From: Epithemia pelagica
Taxonomy: Eukaryota > Bacillariophyta > Bacillariophyceae > Surirellales > Surirellaceae
Assembly (NCBI GenBank): GCA_946965045.2
Contig: OX337234.1
Span: forward strand, 2,852,001 to 2,916,000
Reading direction: 5' to 3'
Length of the DNA stretch: 64,000 nucleotides
Under the pieces are notes generated by a model that worked only from the letters and a program-made list of their open reading frames with translations, had not been told where the DNA came from and searched no databases. The translations under genes and the position numbers were made by a program. How positions within the stretch are numbered: position 1 is the first letter of the stretch; each line of letters opens with the position of its first letter. Below, one piece after another: positions 9,003 through 19,666 of the stretch.

Positions 9003-10511
9003 ATGGCCGCTCCAGCTGCAATGCGCCAGGCGTTCATCCGCCTCCAGTTCTCCAACCCGGCATCCCAGTACCTTGTGGACCGCCAAGGACTCTCCTCGAT
9101 CGAAGATCTCCGCGACTTGGACGACGACGGCGTCACCAATCTCTGTAAGGCCGTCCGTCGCCCCGGTGGTGTCCAAGCTCCTCCTGCCGCTGCGGCAGGA
9201 GTGGCAGCTCCGCCGCCTGTCCCTAATCCAGGCTTTGAGGTTTCTATCCTAGCCGAGACGAATCTCAAGTTGGCATGTTACTTTGTCCGCCACCGTATCC
9301 GCATCGATCGGGCCACCACGCCGAACGATTTGACGATGGCGAACATTCGCCCTATGCGAGACCTCAAAGAATATGAGACCATGCACGATGATCCGGAAGC
9401 ACCCGAGCTCGACAATCGTGACTGGCCGCGGAACATCGAGTTGATTAAGGAGTACTTTGCCGAGTGCCGAGGCACGTCCGGTATACCTTTGGCGTACGTG
9501 ATCCGGACGGACGAATTCCCCGGAGCTGACCCGCAAGGCGGATTTGAGTCCGACGAGGCCGAGATGATTGCACGCGCTCGTCACCATGTTGGAAACGGAC
9601 CGAACGACGGTTTTACCCGTCAGTACTTGCAGGATCGAGCCAAGGTTTGGATCCGTTTGTCCGCTATGTGCGAACGGATGGATTGTTCCACCTACATCGG
9701 CAAGGCGAGCCGAAATCGCGACGGGCGAGCGGCTTATCAAGCCTTGTTTGACCATTACTTAGGGCCGAACAACGCAAATAATTTGGCCAACGAAGCTGAA
9801 CGGAAACTTATGAACACGAGTTACAACGGTGAACATAAGCGGTTCAACTTCGAGAAATACTGTAAGATTCACGTGAATCAACACGCAATCTTGGAAGGAT
9901 TACGCCAGCAGGGCGTACATCCTGGCATCGATGACCGTTCTAAGGTTCGGCATCTGATGGACGGAATCAAGACCGACCAATTTCAAGCGGTGAAGACGCG
10001 AATCATGTCGGATGATTCTCTACAAGCCGATTTCACCCGTGCCGTCTCCTTGTTTAAGGATTTCTTAGCACAGCGCCCATCGGCTAGTCAGTCTCAAGTA
10101 TCGAGTATCAGTACCAAGACTGATTCTAATTCTGGTAAGACTAAGTCTGGGGGGAAGGCTAGTGGCGGTGTAGAAGACCGATATTATAAGAAAGACGAAT
10201 ATCAGAAGCTTTCTCACGCCCAGCGCAAGAAGTTGAAGGAAATGCGGGAGAATCGCACGGGCAAGGGCGATTCCAGCAAGCCCAAAGAGATGAAGTTCTT
10301 TTCCAAGAAGTTTCAGAGGAACATCGCTGCCCTGTCCGTTCTCGCGAAGAATTCAATGAGCTTGCCCCCATTGCGCGATCCACCTCGAGCCAGCGGCAAT
10401 GACTCATCGTCGGATAGTTCTGATGATGATGCCAAGCCTGCGGGAAAGCGCAAGCCCGAGTCGAATCGCGACAATCCGGCGCTAACCCGCCAGAAGAAAT
10501 CACGGAAATGA
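9003..10511 (+). CDS. gag: copia Gag polyprotein
   Basis: The ATG at 9003 (context taccATGG, start MAAPAAMRQAF) is preferred over a TTG upstream in the same frame. The roughly 502-residue protein has the helical capsid-like region of diatom copia Gag proteins (YLQDRAKVWIRLSAMCERMD, YLGPNNANNLANEAERKL), then a basic lysine-rich tail (YKKDEYQKLSHAQRKKLKEM). No CCHC zinc knuckle is visible; RNA binding may rely on the basic tail. The frame ends at TGA 10509-10511, and the very same frame continues into pol. Confidence 0.8.
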   Translation: MAAPAAMRQAFIRLQFSNPASQYLVDRQGLSSIEDLRDLDDDGVTNLCKAVRRPGGVQAPPAAAAGVAAPPPVPNPGFEVSILAETNLKLACYFVRHRIRIDRATTPNDLTMANIRPMRDLKEYETMHDDPEAPELDNRDWPRNIELIKEYFAECRGTSGIPLAYVIRTDEFPGADPQGGFESDEAEMIARARHHVGNGPNDGFTRQYLQDRAKVWIRLSAMCERMDCSTYIGKASRNRDGRAAYQALFDHYLGPNNANNLANEAERKLMNTSYNGEHKRFNFEKYCKIHVNQHAILEGLRQQGVHPGIDDRSKVRHLMDGIKTDQFQAVKTRIMSDDSLQADFTRAVSLFKDFLAQRPSASQSQVSSISTKTDSNSGKTKSGGKASGGVEDRYYKKDEYQKLSHAQRKKLKEMRENRTGKGDSSKPKEMKFFSKKFQRNIAALSVLAKNSMSLPPLRDPPRASGNDSSSDSSDDDAKPAGKRKPESNRDNPALTRQKKSRK

Positions 10512-10526
10512 GCGGTGGTCCGCTCA
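10509..10526 (+). promoter_or_regulatory. hairpin containing the gag stop codon (candidate readthrough signal)
   Basis: The bases TGAGCGG TGGT CCGCTCA form a perfect 7-bp stem with a 4-base loop. The gag TGA is the first three bases of the stem, and pol continues in the same frame on the other side. Most copia elements make Gag-Pol as a single open frame, so this placement could set the Gag to Gag-Pol ratio by stop readthrough. That function is inference. Confidence 0.45.
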
Positions 10527-13500
10527 GTGCGTGTCGGTGCGGTTGACACGTCCGACGAGGGCGAGTCTCGTACCGAGCTTGATAGTCATGCGGACACGTG
10601 TGTTGTTGGAAGGTCTGCGATGGTTGTACAGGACTATGGCCGCCCTGTGGATGTCAAGGGATATGATTTTTCTCAGGGTGTGGTTCACAAGAGTTGCAAG
10701 ACTATAGGTGCGGCTCTAGCTTACGATTGCCCCGATACCAGAGAAGTCTTGATCCTAATCGTGAACCAGGCCATTTATATACCATCGCTTACTCACAACC
10801 TCCTGTGCCCTATGCAGTTGTGGATGAATGACGTGCAAGTTTCGGACCAACCGAAATTCTTGACCGATAATCCCGACAATAAGACACACGCACTGGTCCT
10901 GAAAGATCAGGACGATGAGGATTTTGTGATACCCCTTGATTTATGTGGTGTCACTTCCTATTTCCCTACAAGGACCCCCACTTCCGACGAATATGCCTCA
11001 TGTCGTCGCTTTGATTTGACTAGTCCCGACCCGCCGTGGGACCCCCAAAATGACTCTTTCGCTCGGGATGAAATGTCGGCCCGAGCGGCCCTCCAACGAT
11101 CGATTTCCACCGTTCGCTCAAGGGGACCCAATGACCCTTTCACGACTTTGCTTTCTGATTCGCGACCGTCGGAAACCGCATGCTTCGCGACTGCTCTGCA
11201 AGCACGCGTGGCGACTCTTTCCGTTACACAAACTACCCCTTCTGGAAAAGCTATCGATGCCAAGACTTTGGCACGTCGATGGGGATGTGGATTGGAACGT
11301 GCAGCGGATACCCTTCGAGTGACGGCGCAACGTGGTCTACGTACCACATTGAGCCCTCTGAACAAGAGGTTCACGACGAACGACCGGTTTCACCGATACC
11401 GGCCATTGCCTCATGCCATATTCACGGACACTATGTTTTCGAAGGTGAAGTCTAGGCTGGGTAATACTTGTGCCCAAGTCTTCACGGCAAGGAATGGATG
11501 GACTAGAGCGTACCCTCTGGCCTCGAATGGCGATGCACACGAAGCTTTGTCGTTGTTGCTCCAGAGGGAAGGCCGTCCACCGGAACTTATCATGGATGGT
11601 GCCGCGGAACAGGTCAAGGGCAAGTTCAGGAAGAAGTCTAGAGAGGCTGGTTGTCGAGTGAAACAGTTGGAGCCCTATACTCCATGGGCAAATGCGGCTG
11701 AGAGTGCAATTAGGGAGTTGAAGCGTGGTACCGGACGGAAAATGGTCTCAACTAAATCTCCCAAGGTATTGTGGGATCATTGCCTCGAGTTGGAAGCCTA
11801 TATCAGATCGGCTACATGTCATAGTAATTTCGAGCTGTCAGGTCAAGTCCCGGAAACGGCAATGTACGGGGAGACCTTCGACATTTCACTCTTGGCTGGA
11901 TATGGGTGGTACGACTGGGTTTATTACTACGACTCAGCGGCCAACTACCCGGAAGACAAGGAGAAACTGGGTAGGTACCTAGGTCCTGCGACGGACATGG
12001 GACCCGCACATGCAATTAAGATCCTAGCCGAGTCAGGAATGATCAAGATTCGCTCGACCTACCGACATCTGACGGACGACGAAATCCGTGACCCGACTGA
12101 AATAGAGAAGAGAAAAGACTACACGAGCAAGGTCAACGAGAAGTTAGGCAGTGTAGCTAAAGTCGAAGACTACGATGGTCTAGTTGATGTGGAAACGCCG
12201 ACCTACGAGGCGTATGAAGACGATGATGACCCCAAGCCACCGATTGCACCCGACATTGACGACATCACACCAGACACCTACGACAACTACTTTGGAGCCG
12301 ACGTCTTGTTGCCGAAGGGTGATGCAATGGTGACCGGCAAGGTGAAAAGACGGTCCAAGACCAGCGATGGCCGTCTCAAGGGGACGTCGTCCCACAACCC
12401 GATTCTAGACTCGAGAGTTTATGTTGTTGAGTTTCCAGACGGCGAGACGTCTGAGTATGCCGCGAATGTCATCGCGGAAAATATGTATGCGCAGTGCGAT
12501 GCCGAGGGAAACCAATTCTTGCTGTTGGACAGCATTGTTGACCATCGCAAGACCAAAGCCGCTGTCGACCACGATAACCGCCACGTTGTCGTCCGAGGAC
12601 GGAAGCACAAGAAGAAGACGACGAAAGGGTGGGAGTTGTGCGTCCAGTGGCGTGACGGATCAACGTCCTGGGAGCGCCTGGCCGGACTGAAGGAATCAAA
12701 TCCGATTGAAGTGGCGGAGTACGCCATCGCAAAGCAGATTGAAAACGAGCCAGCGTTTGATTGGTGGGTGAGTAAGTTCCTCCGACGACGAGATCGGATA
12801 CTCGCCGCCGTCAACAGCCGCTACCACAAGCGGACGCACAAGTTTGGGATCGAAATCCCCAAGACTGTTGCCGAAGCATACAAACTGGACAGAAGGAACG
12901 GCAACGACTTGTGGCGAAAGGCCATCGAGAAAGAGATGGAAGCTGTTCGAGTGGCGTTCAAGTTGATGGAAGACGACGAGAAACCAGCTCCTGGCTTCCA
13001 GGAGATCCGATGCCACATGGTTTTCGACGTAAAAATGGAAGATTTCAGGAGAAAAGCACGGTTTGTAGCGGGCGGACACACAACAGAGGCACCAGCAACA
13101 TTGACTTATGCCAGTGTTGTATCTCGAGAAAGTGTTCGTATTGCCCTCACTATTGCCGCTCTCAACGACCTAGAGGTCAAAACGTCCGACATCAAGAATG
13201 CTTATTTAACTGCGCCGAACAGTGAGAAAATCTGGACTGTACTGGGCCCCGAGTTCGGGTCCAACGCTGGGAAGCGTGCATATATTGTACGAGCATTGTA
13301 TGGGTTAAAGAGTGCCGGTGCAAGTTTCCGCAACCACCTTGCGAGTTGTATGAGAACTCTTGGGTACGATCCGTGCTTGGGTGCTGATCGAGACTTGTGG
13401 ATGAAGCCTATGACACGTCCGAGTGACGGTCACAAGTACTATGCCTATGTATTGTTGTACGTAGACGATGTCTTGGCCATATCGCACGATGCGACTGCGA

Positions 13501-14578
13501 TGTTACACGAGTTAGATCATTTCTTCCCTATGAAGCCGGGCTCGATTGGAAATCCTGACATGTACCTTGGAGGGAAGCTTAAGCCCATGACCATGCCCAA
13601 TTCCGTTGTCAGTTGGGCTATAAGTTCGAGCAAGTATGTACAAGAAGCTGTTTTGAATGTTGAGACGTATTTGGAACGCGAGTGTGGCGGTCGCAAGCTC
13701 GCAAAACGCGCGGCGACTCCGTTCCCATCAGAATATGACCCAGTTCTGGACGTGACGGATCAACTGAATGAAGACGAGGTGTCGTTCTACCAGCCTAGAT
13801 TGGCGTCCTCAGATGGATGGTTGAACTGGGAAGGGTGGATATCATGACCGAAACATCATTGTTAGCATCCCAAGTGGCAAGTCCACGACAAGGACATTTG
13901 GAAGCAGTGTTCCATATGTATTCCTATTTGAAAATCAAGCACAATGCCAGAATGGCATTTGATCCGACCTATCCCGAGATAGACCTCCGAGAATTTCGTG
14001 AAGATTGCAATTGGAAGGAGTTCTACGGTGATGTAAAGGAGGCAGTTCCACCGAATGCACCAAAGGCACGTGGTAAAGAAGTGGATCTGCGACTGTATGT
14101 TGACTCGGATCATGCTGGTGACAAGATGGTACGGCGATCTAGAACTGGATTCTTCATCTTTATGAATATGGCACCTATCATGTGGTATACCAAGCGACAA
14201 GCGACCATCGAAACATCCGTTTTTGGAGCTGAGTTTGTCGCAATGAAGACGGGCATGGAGGCCGTCAGGGGACTACGCTACAAATTACGGATGATGGGAG
14301 TGCCGTTGTCTGGTCCTACCTATGTTTATGGTGATAACATGTCCGTGATTCATAATACATCGAAGCCGGAATCATCGCTGAAGAAGAAGTCCAATTCTTT
14401 TTGCTATCATGCTGTCAGAGAAGCCGTTGCCATGGGTGAATTGTTGACTACACATATTCCCACGCAGCATAATCCAGCCGATTTGGCCACCAAGGTGATT
14501 CCAGGAGGACAGAAACGCAATCATTTGTTGAGTCTGGTCCTTTGGGATATTACTGATGATCATGGATCCCCAGAGTGA
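10512..14578 (+). pseudogene. pol: copia Pol (PR-IN-chromo-like-RT-RNaseH), frame-broken
   Basis: In frame with gag after one TGA. The protease site is TELDSHADTCVVG. Integrase shows the triad D in HAIFTDTMF, D in ELIMDGAAEQ, E in NAAESAIRELK. Between integrase and RT lies a chromodomain-like stretch (LCVQWRDGSTSWERLAGLK). RT has the YVLLYVDDVLAISHD box. The first frame stops at 13847, but RNase H (VDSDHAGDK, ATIETSVFGAEFVA, VYGDNMSVIHN, TQHNPADLATK) continues in the -1 frame to 14578. Restoring one base near 13797-13801 (agatt to agaatt) would give the expected continuous frame through LRWMVELGRVDI. This is either a real inactivating deletion or a homopolymer assembly error. Confidence 0.85.
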
Positions 14579-14707
14579 GTCCTTTCCTCATCATTGTTTA
14601 TGAGGTTTTGTGCAGGTCTTGAGGTTTCCTGGGCCAGTTGGCCCGAATATACTTACTACTGGGATCGCAAACAGTTCTCAATTGGATCGAGTACTGTTTG
14701 AGGGGAC

Positions 14708-14860
14708 TAAGAAAGTATGTATGTCGTACGTATGAAAATCGAGAAGATAGGGAGTAGTGACTCTGTAACCTATATTTTAGTTCACTTCTTTGTTTGGAAT
14801 GACTTTTGTACCCGTGCACCCATGACGGTGCTCCGTATGCTCAACGGACGGGTTTTCTTA
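14708..14860 (+). repeat. 3' LTR of copia element
   Basis: Identical to the copy at 7443-7595. It is preceded by a short purine-rich run (gaggggac), a weak candidate polypurine tract for plus-strand priming. It lies about 130 bp after the RNase H stop codon. Confidence 0.9.
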
Positions 14861-15268
14861 CTATATGGGGGGCTGTGCGACTTTTTGTTGTGACTCCCTA
14901 TCTGTGCTCTTTAAACGAATGACCTCTCGCGTATTATTAGAAGCATTATATTCTTTTTTGACGCGCTAGGGCGTGATGGCCAAACCCGAAGTGCCTTTCC
15001 CATGTCGTGACTACCTAGCTCTCTAGCTAGAGTAGGTAGTCCTAATACCTCTAGCTCGATGCCCAATACCAGCATTCTGATTTTATAGGAAGCAGATCAA
15101 TATATACGCAAGAGCGCTCTCTAGATAGATCCAAGATGTGGTTATGTTGCTAGATGTAATAGAAGTGGGAAGACGCACCCACGTGGATGACCGACGTTGG
15201 CAATGCCAACGAGCATTCCTTCCCTTTTCCCCCGCCGTGTCGTCGCTCCATCTCATCCTGTTCGGTGC
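14861..15268. other. intergenic, no gene seen
   Basis: This region lies between the copia 3' LTR and the adenylate kinase stop codon. It contains a CTAG-rich near-palindrome around 15010-15055 (ctagctctctagctagagta) and no convincing coding frame. Confidence 0.6.
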
Positions 15269-16455
15269 TTACGCACCTTTTGGTCGTGTGGAGAGAGCGG
15301 CCAGAACCTCACTCCAAACACCATCCATCCCTTGGTTGGCATTGACCGTTCGGACAATTCCACCGGGAGCGTAATGTTTCAAAATGGGAACCGTTTCCTT
15401 ATGGTAGGCTTGCAATCGCTTCACCAAGGCTGCCGCTGTGTCATCTTTGCGCTGCATTAACAAATCGCCCGTCTCATCATCTTTCATGGACGAGGCAATC
15501 GGTTGCTTGGTTGTTTCATCCAACTTCATGGAAGCGGGTGGAGCATACTTGACATGATAGGATCGTCCCGACGCTTTGTGAATCCATCGTCCACAAATCC
15601 GTTCTTCCAAGACGGAATCCGGCACTTGCAATTCCACCACTTTGGTCACCGAGGCTCCTTCCTTGGCCAACATTTCGTCCAAGGCTTTGGCTTGTTTCAA
15701 GGTCCGAGGAAAGCCATCCAAAATGAATCCAAATCGGCAATCGTCTTGTTGGATGCGATCTTTGATGATTCCCACCACAATATCATCACTCACCAATCCA
15801 CCCGCTTTCATGACGGCTTCGGCGCGTTGGCCCACTTCGGTTTGGGCCGACACGGCCGCGCGCAACATGTCGCCCGTCGACAATTGGGGAATGCCCAACA
15901 AGTCCACAATTTTGGGAGCATGGGTGCCCTTGCCGGCACCGGGAGGTCCAAACAAAATCATGATATTGCGAGGCCAATAGGAACCAAACTTGTCCTCGAC
16001 GGCCTGGACAGCCTCTTCGGTCGAGGATCCAAAGAAACTGGCGGTCGTCGTCGGAGCCAACAAGGGACTGACCAAAGAGGACAATTGACGCTGTAATATA
16101 GCAATGAACAAACAAGGAACACAATACGACAAGAGTCAAGGAAAAGAAGTGGAGAACAATTCCATGAGAAGACATCACCCACAACTCAGTTGGTGCATGC
16201 CAACGAGATGATCATGATTTGGAACCGAGATGCACGTACCTCGCGTTCGATACGAACTTGTGGATCAGCCGACGAGTGGACATAGGCAGCGGCTGACAAC
16301 CCAACTACGGCGGTACAGCCGGCCCATCCCGCCCAAGACGATGACGACGACGACGAAGCGGCGGCAGTGGTCGTTGCCGCCGATCGACGGACTGTGTTGT
16401 TACCAGTCGATCGCAAGGTCGATCGAACCGCAAGACGAGACGAGGATGACAACAT
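15269..16455 (-). CDS. adenylate kinase, organelle-type, two exons
   Basis: Adenylate kinase interconverts ATP, ADP and AMP. Exon 1 runs 16455-16240 and exon 2 runs 16090-15269; the 149-bp intron has GTACGT at its 5' end and ...ATTACAG at its 3' end, and joining gives IERE then RQLSSLV. Exon 1 encodes a basic, serine-rich leader with a hydrophobic segment (WAGWAGCTAVVGLSAAAYV), so an organelle or membrane-anchored location is likely. The kinase core has the P-loop GPPGAGKGTH, the AMP-binding LSTGDMLR, GFILDGFPRTLKQA, and a long LID with R-rich CGRWIHKASGRSYH, matching the long-form (AK2/AK3-like) enzymes. The LID lacks the four-cysteine zinc site. The stop is at 15269; the C-terminus is normal. 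Confidence 0.88.
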
Positions 16456-16917
16456 GATGATGATGGTGAAAGACTGGTAGTAGCAGGACTTGTGAACAAA
16501 TGGAAACACCACTTCTAACGACGCCAAGGACTATTGGATAGATCCATTTGTGATGACCACAGTATCCATAGTGCGTTGCCGAGAAAGGCGACAGGCAAAT
16601 GTCCTTTTCAAGCGCTGAGGCGTGAGATTTTGAACGAATCGTACTATGTGCGAAGTACCACAACTCCGCGTGACTTAGGACGCTTACGTCATCGTTGGGT
16701 CTCGCTCATTTCTCGCTGTCTAAAGAGCGACCAAAGAGGTCACTCAAATCTTTTCGATCGCGGATCTTTGGGAAGATTCCTGCCAACCGTTCATCCTCTG
16801 TTCCGAGAAAGACACCATGAGCAACACCCGTGATCGTTCTATCCTGTAACGTTCTATCCATCCATCACTTGCCTGTCACCACCATCTCCATTCCCTCCTT
16901 CTCTATTCATCACCACC
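16456..16917. other. divergent promoter region between adenylate kinase and PhzF-like gene
   Basis: About 460 bp between the start codons of two divergent genes. No conserved motif could be assigned and no coding frame of note is present. It should hold both promoters and 5' UTRs. Confidence 0.5.
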
Positions 16918-18585
16918 ATGAAACGTTTCTTCTCGACAGCCATGAAAGCAGCGTCGTCGTCGCAAGCAGGACGAGGCCGATGGGCCGTGGAAAAGATCTC
17001 GGCCCGTGTCTTTTGTCCTCATCAAGACGATGGTTCGGGTGGACATGCCATTACTGTATTTGCCTGTGATCATGATGAGGATGACCAAGAAGAAGCCGAA
17101 GAACATGGATCTCCATCCATAATGTTGTCGGCCAAAACACGGCAACGATTGGCCCAATCCAGCAACGGTCCCAGTGTCATGGTCTATCCCAACCGAGCAG
17201 CAAGTGACAACGATCGCAGCAGTAGCAGTGACTCCCTCTTGTCCTTTTATCTTCCATCAGGACAAGAAACAACTGTGAGTGCCCATGCGGCCATGGCAGG
17301 AGCCATTCGTGTGGCGGAAGAAACCGACCAGGCAACGCCGTTGGAGTGTACAGTTCCTCCCCGTTCCTCGTCTCAACCAGCCACTGATCCGACAATCTTT
17401 AACCCATTCAAGAAAGCACCCAAAGCAGAGGAGGAGAACAAAGAGTCGTCAGCAGACTCGTCCTTGTCACCGCTCCCCGTGACGGCCGTGGTTCATGAGG
17501 ATGACATTGTATCGTTGCAGTTTGAAAAGGCCACCTTTCGACAAGAAAAAATGATGGAAGAGGAGGAGGCCTCCATGTATCGGTTTATGCGTGACTTTTG
17601 TTCCTTTCAATTGACGACCATTCCCCGTCAAATCAATGTTTCGGCGGATCGTGGCACGGGAGGATTGCCCACCATGATGCGAACCACGTTGGAACTGCCC
17701 AGCACCACCACCCCGCATTCTTTGGTGACCAACAACAACGACGACGACGACCAACCACCATTGCAACCAAAGGACGGCAGCAGCAGCAGCAGTCGTACCG
17801 AAGGACTGGTCTTGAATTTTGGACTGGTCTATGTCATGAACATTGAAACCTTGATGGAAACCTGTCAAGCTCCCGCGATCAACACCAGCAAGAGATGGTC
17901 CTTTTTTCAACGAGCCTGTCGCAATTTAAAGATTGACCAGGGTGTCATTGTGTATACCAATCATCCCGAGCAAGACGGTACCTGGATCTGTCGACATTTT
18001 GCCCCACCGACTGGACCCTTTCCCACCACCACCACCAACACGACGGACTCGGACTCGGACTCGGATTCGACACCTCCCCCAACGTCCGAAGTGGCCTCGT
18101 CAGGGATTGGCATGGCCGCCTTGGCCGCCGCGATTCAAATGGGACAACAAACAGAAATTGATTTGCCCTTTTACAAATTTCAACAAGGACAAGCCATGGG
18201 TCATCCAAGTTTGGTCATGGTGGAAAACATTCAAGTCTTGAGAGATTATGTGGCGGAACGATTGGAAAAAGAGGCCGAAGAAGAATTCGCTCGCCATCAA
18301 GCCATGTCTGTAAAAGAAAAAGAAGAAAAAGAAAAAAAAGAAGCATCCAAGAATCTCAAAACCAACCACAACAAAAATGAGGAGGAGGAGGAAGAAGAAG
18401 AAGATGACGACGAAGCAGCAGAGGCGGAACGAAACCGACTCGCCCGTGAGGCGGAATTGGATGATCCCCAGTATTACGAGATCCACGCCAAGATTAACTT
18501 TACAATCATGGGAAAGATTGAAATTGACGAAACACAAGAAATGGAAATTGAAAATGAGGACACGGACAAAGAGGTGGCTCGATGA
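16918..18585 (+). CDS. PhzF-like (diaminopimelate-epimerase fold) protein with insertions
   Basis: The 555-residue protein starts with a basic, serine/alanine-rich leader (MKRFFSTAMKAASSS) that looks mitochondrial. Behind it are diverged landmarks of PhzF isomerase-like proteins: an early ARVFCPHQDDGSGGHAITVF (equivalent to the GNPAAV loop), a LSFYLPSGQETTVSAHAAMAGA segment in two parts (equivalent to the EV-x-L-CGHATLA helix), and a later ICRHFAPPTGPF followed by SGIGMAALAAAI. PhzF relatives act as isomerases or have unknown substrates. Long acidic and serine-rich insertions (for example EEEEEEEEDDDEAAEAE near the C-terminus) make it about twice the family length. The usual catalytic glutamate could not be located with certainty, so activity is open. 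Confidence 0.55.
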   Translation: MKRFFSTAMKAASSSQAGRGRWAVEKISARVFCPHQDDGSGGHAITVFACDHDEDDQEEAEEHGSPSIMLSAKTRQRLAQSSNGPSVMVYPNRAASDNDRSSSSDSLLSFYLPSGQETTVSAHAAMAGAIRVAEETDQATPLECTVPPRSSSQPATDPTIFNPFKKAPKAEEENKESSADSSLSPLPVTAVVHEDDIVSLQFEKATFRQEKMMEEEEASMYRFMRDFCSFQLTTIPRQINVSADRGTGGLPTMMRTTLELPSTTTPHSLVTNNNDDDDQPPLQPKDGSSSSSRTEGLVLNFGLVYVMNIETLMETCQAPAINTSKRWSFFQRACRNLKIDQGVIVYTNHPEQDGTWICRHFAPPTGPFPTTTTNTTDSDSDSDSTPPPTSEVASSGIGMAALAAAIQMGQQTEIDLPFYKFQQGQAMGHPSLVMVENIQVLRDYVAERLEKEAEEEFARHQAMSVKEKEEKEKKEASKNLKTNHNKNEEEEEEEEDDDEAAEAERNRLAREAELDDPQYYEIHAKINFTIMGKIEIDETQEMEIENEDTDKEVAR

Positions 18586-18867
18586 TTGTACGGACACAAA
18601 TTAGAAACTAACATGTAAGGTGTATGTGAGTAAGTAGGTTGCCAAGATTCCTCATCTCGTTATGTTTCGGATGATGAAGAAGAGCGCGCTTGCTAACATC
18701 TTACACCTGTGAGGTCTCACGTAGACCAAAATACCTACACTGCTGGGTTGATCCAACAAAAAGTGAACATTCTATTACAACAGATCATACTCTTACTTGG
18801 ACTAAGGGGGCGACTGGAATGCCATGCCACTCAGCAAGAGCATGTCGTGAGGGGTAGAAGATCAACG

Positions 18868-19666
18868 TTACAAGGTGACTGTGATAACGCCGTTGGTTGT
18901 ATCATCATGTATCTCAGAAGCAAGAAATTGAAGATGATCATGAATCCACTTGTGGATGGAATCGTCTGAAGCTCTGGGTTGTTCTTCATCATCAACGTCA
19001 ACCACGCTGCCAACAAGGACAGCAGATGATGATTCGCCACCAGGGCAAGGTTGTTGTCTCTGGCAGATAACATCATTGTTGTATTCTGGGCCATCGTAGC
19101 ATTTCGTCGGGTCGCCAATCACATAACGAGGTTTGCTGCAGCAACAACGTTGGAAGAACACTGTAATATGAAACTTGCCTTCCAAGTCACAATACATATC
19201 CTTGTACGCGTTGGCATATTCCGAATCTTCGGGGCTCTTCACTGCAGCACAAAAAAGAAGAAGATGTGAAGAAGAGGACAGGATCATGGTTCAGCAAGGA
19301 GAGGAATGCAATCGTTGTGTTAGGAGGCATGAAGGATACGATTGCATGACGTGACGGACGGTCCGTCACCGCGCAATTGTTATTCTCACCACATGGACTT
19401 CCTGGCTCGGAATACGTAGGTGTGTACGTGATCTTTTCGGGAGTACCGATGCATTTGTCGTTGTCGGGCTTGTAGAGCTCAATGAGAAGGCAAGAATCTT
19501 GATCGACACCATCTGTATTTGCTGCATGAGGATCGCTATTGCTGCTCTTGCGAAGGAAATCGATGCTACTAGAAGAGGCCGCCACCACTGGGGAAATCGT
19601 CGTCAGCAGTAATAGCAATACCATAAAAGCAACGAGCTGTTTCATCATTGGTTTCCAGCAAACCAT
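18868..19666 (-). CDS. small cysteine-rich secreted protein, two exons
   Basis: Exon 1 runs 19666-19390 and exon 2 runs 19241-18868. The 148-bp intron (GTGAGA...TGCTGCAG) joins SPC to VKSPEDSEY in frame. The product has a strong signal peptide (KQLVAFMVLLLLLTTISPVVA) and a mature part rich in cysteine: DSCLLIELY, DKCIGTP, SPC, MYCDLEG, FFQRCCCSKP, TKCYDGP, VICQRQQPCPG. The tail is acidic (DVDDEEQPRASDD). Multiple cysteine pairs in a small secreted protein suggest a disulfide-stabilised extracellular domain. I do not recognise the family. Neither exon alone makes sense as a gene, which supports the splice model. Confidence 0.7.

Larger units (their letters stand above)
7443..14860 (+). mobile_element. 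Ty1/copia LTR retrotransposon, diatom CoDi type
   Basis: The element is 7,418 bp, bounded by two identical 153-bp direct repeats. The internal order is gag, protease, integrase, chromo-like segment, reverse transcriptase and RNase H, which is the copia order (integrase before RT). Identical LTRs point to a recent insertion, yet pol has a one-base frame break near 13798. Flanks (gcttt on the left, ctata on the right) show no target-site duplication, and the LTR ends are TAAGAAA...TTTCTTA instead of TG...CA. The leader before gag is unusually long (about 1.4 kb). Confidence 0.9.
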
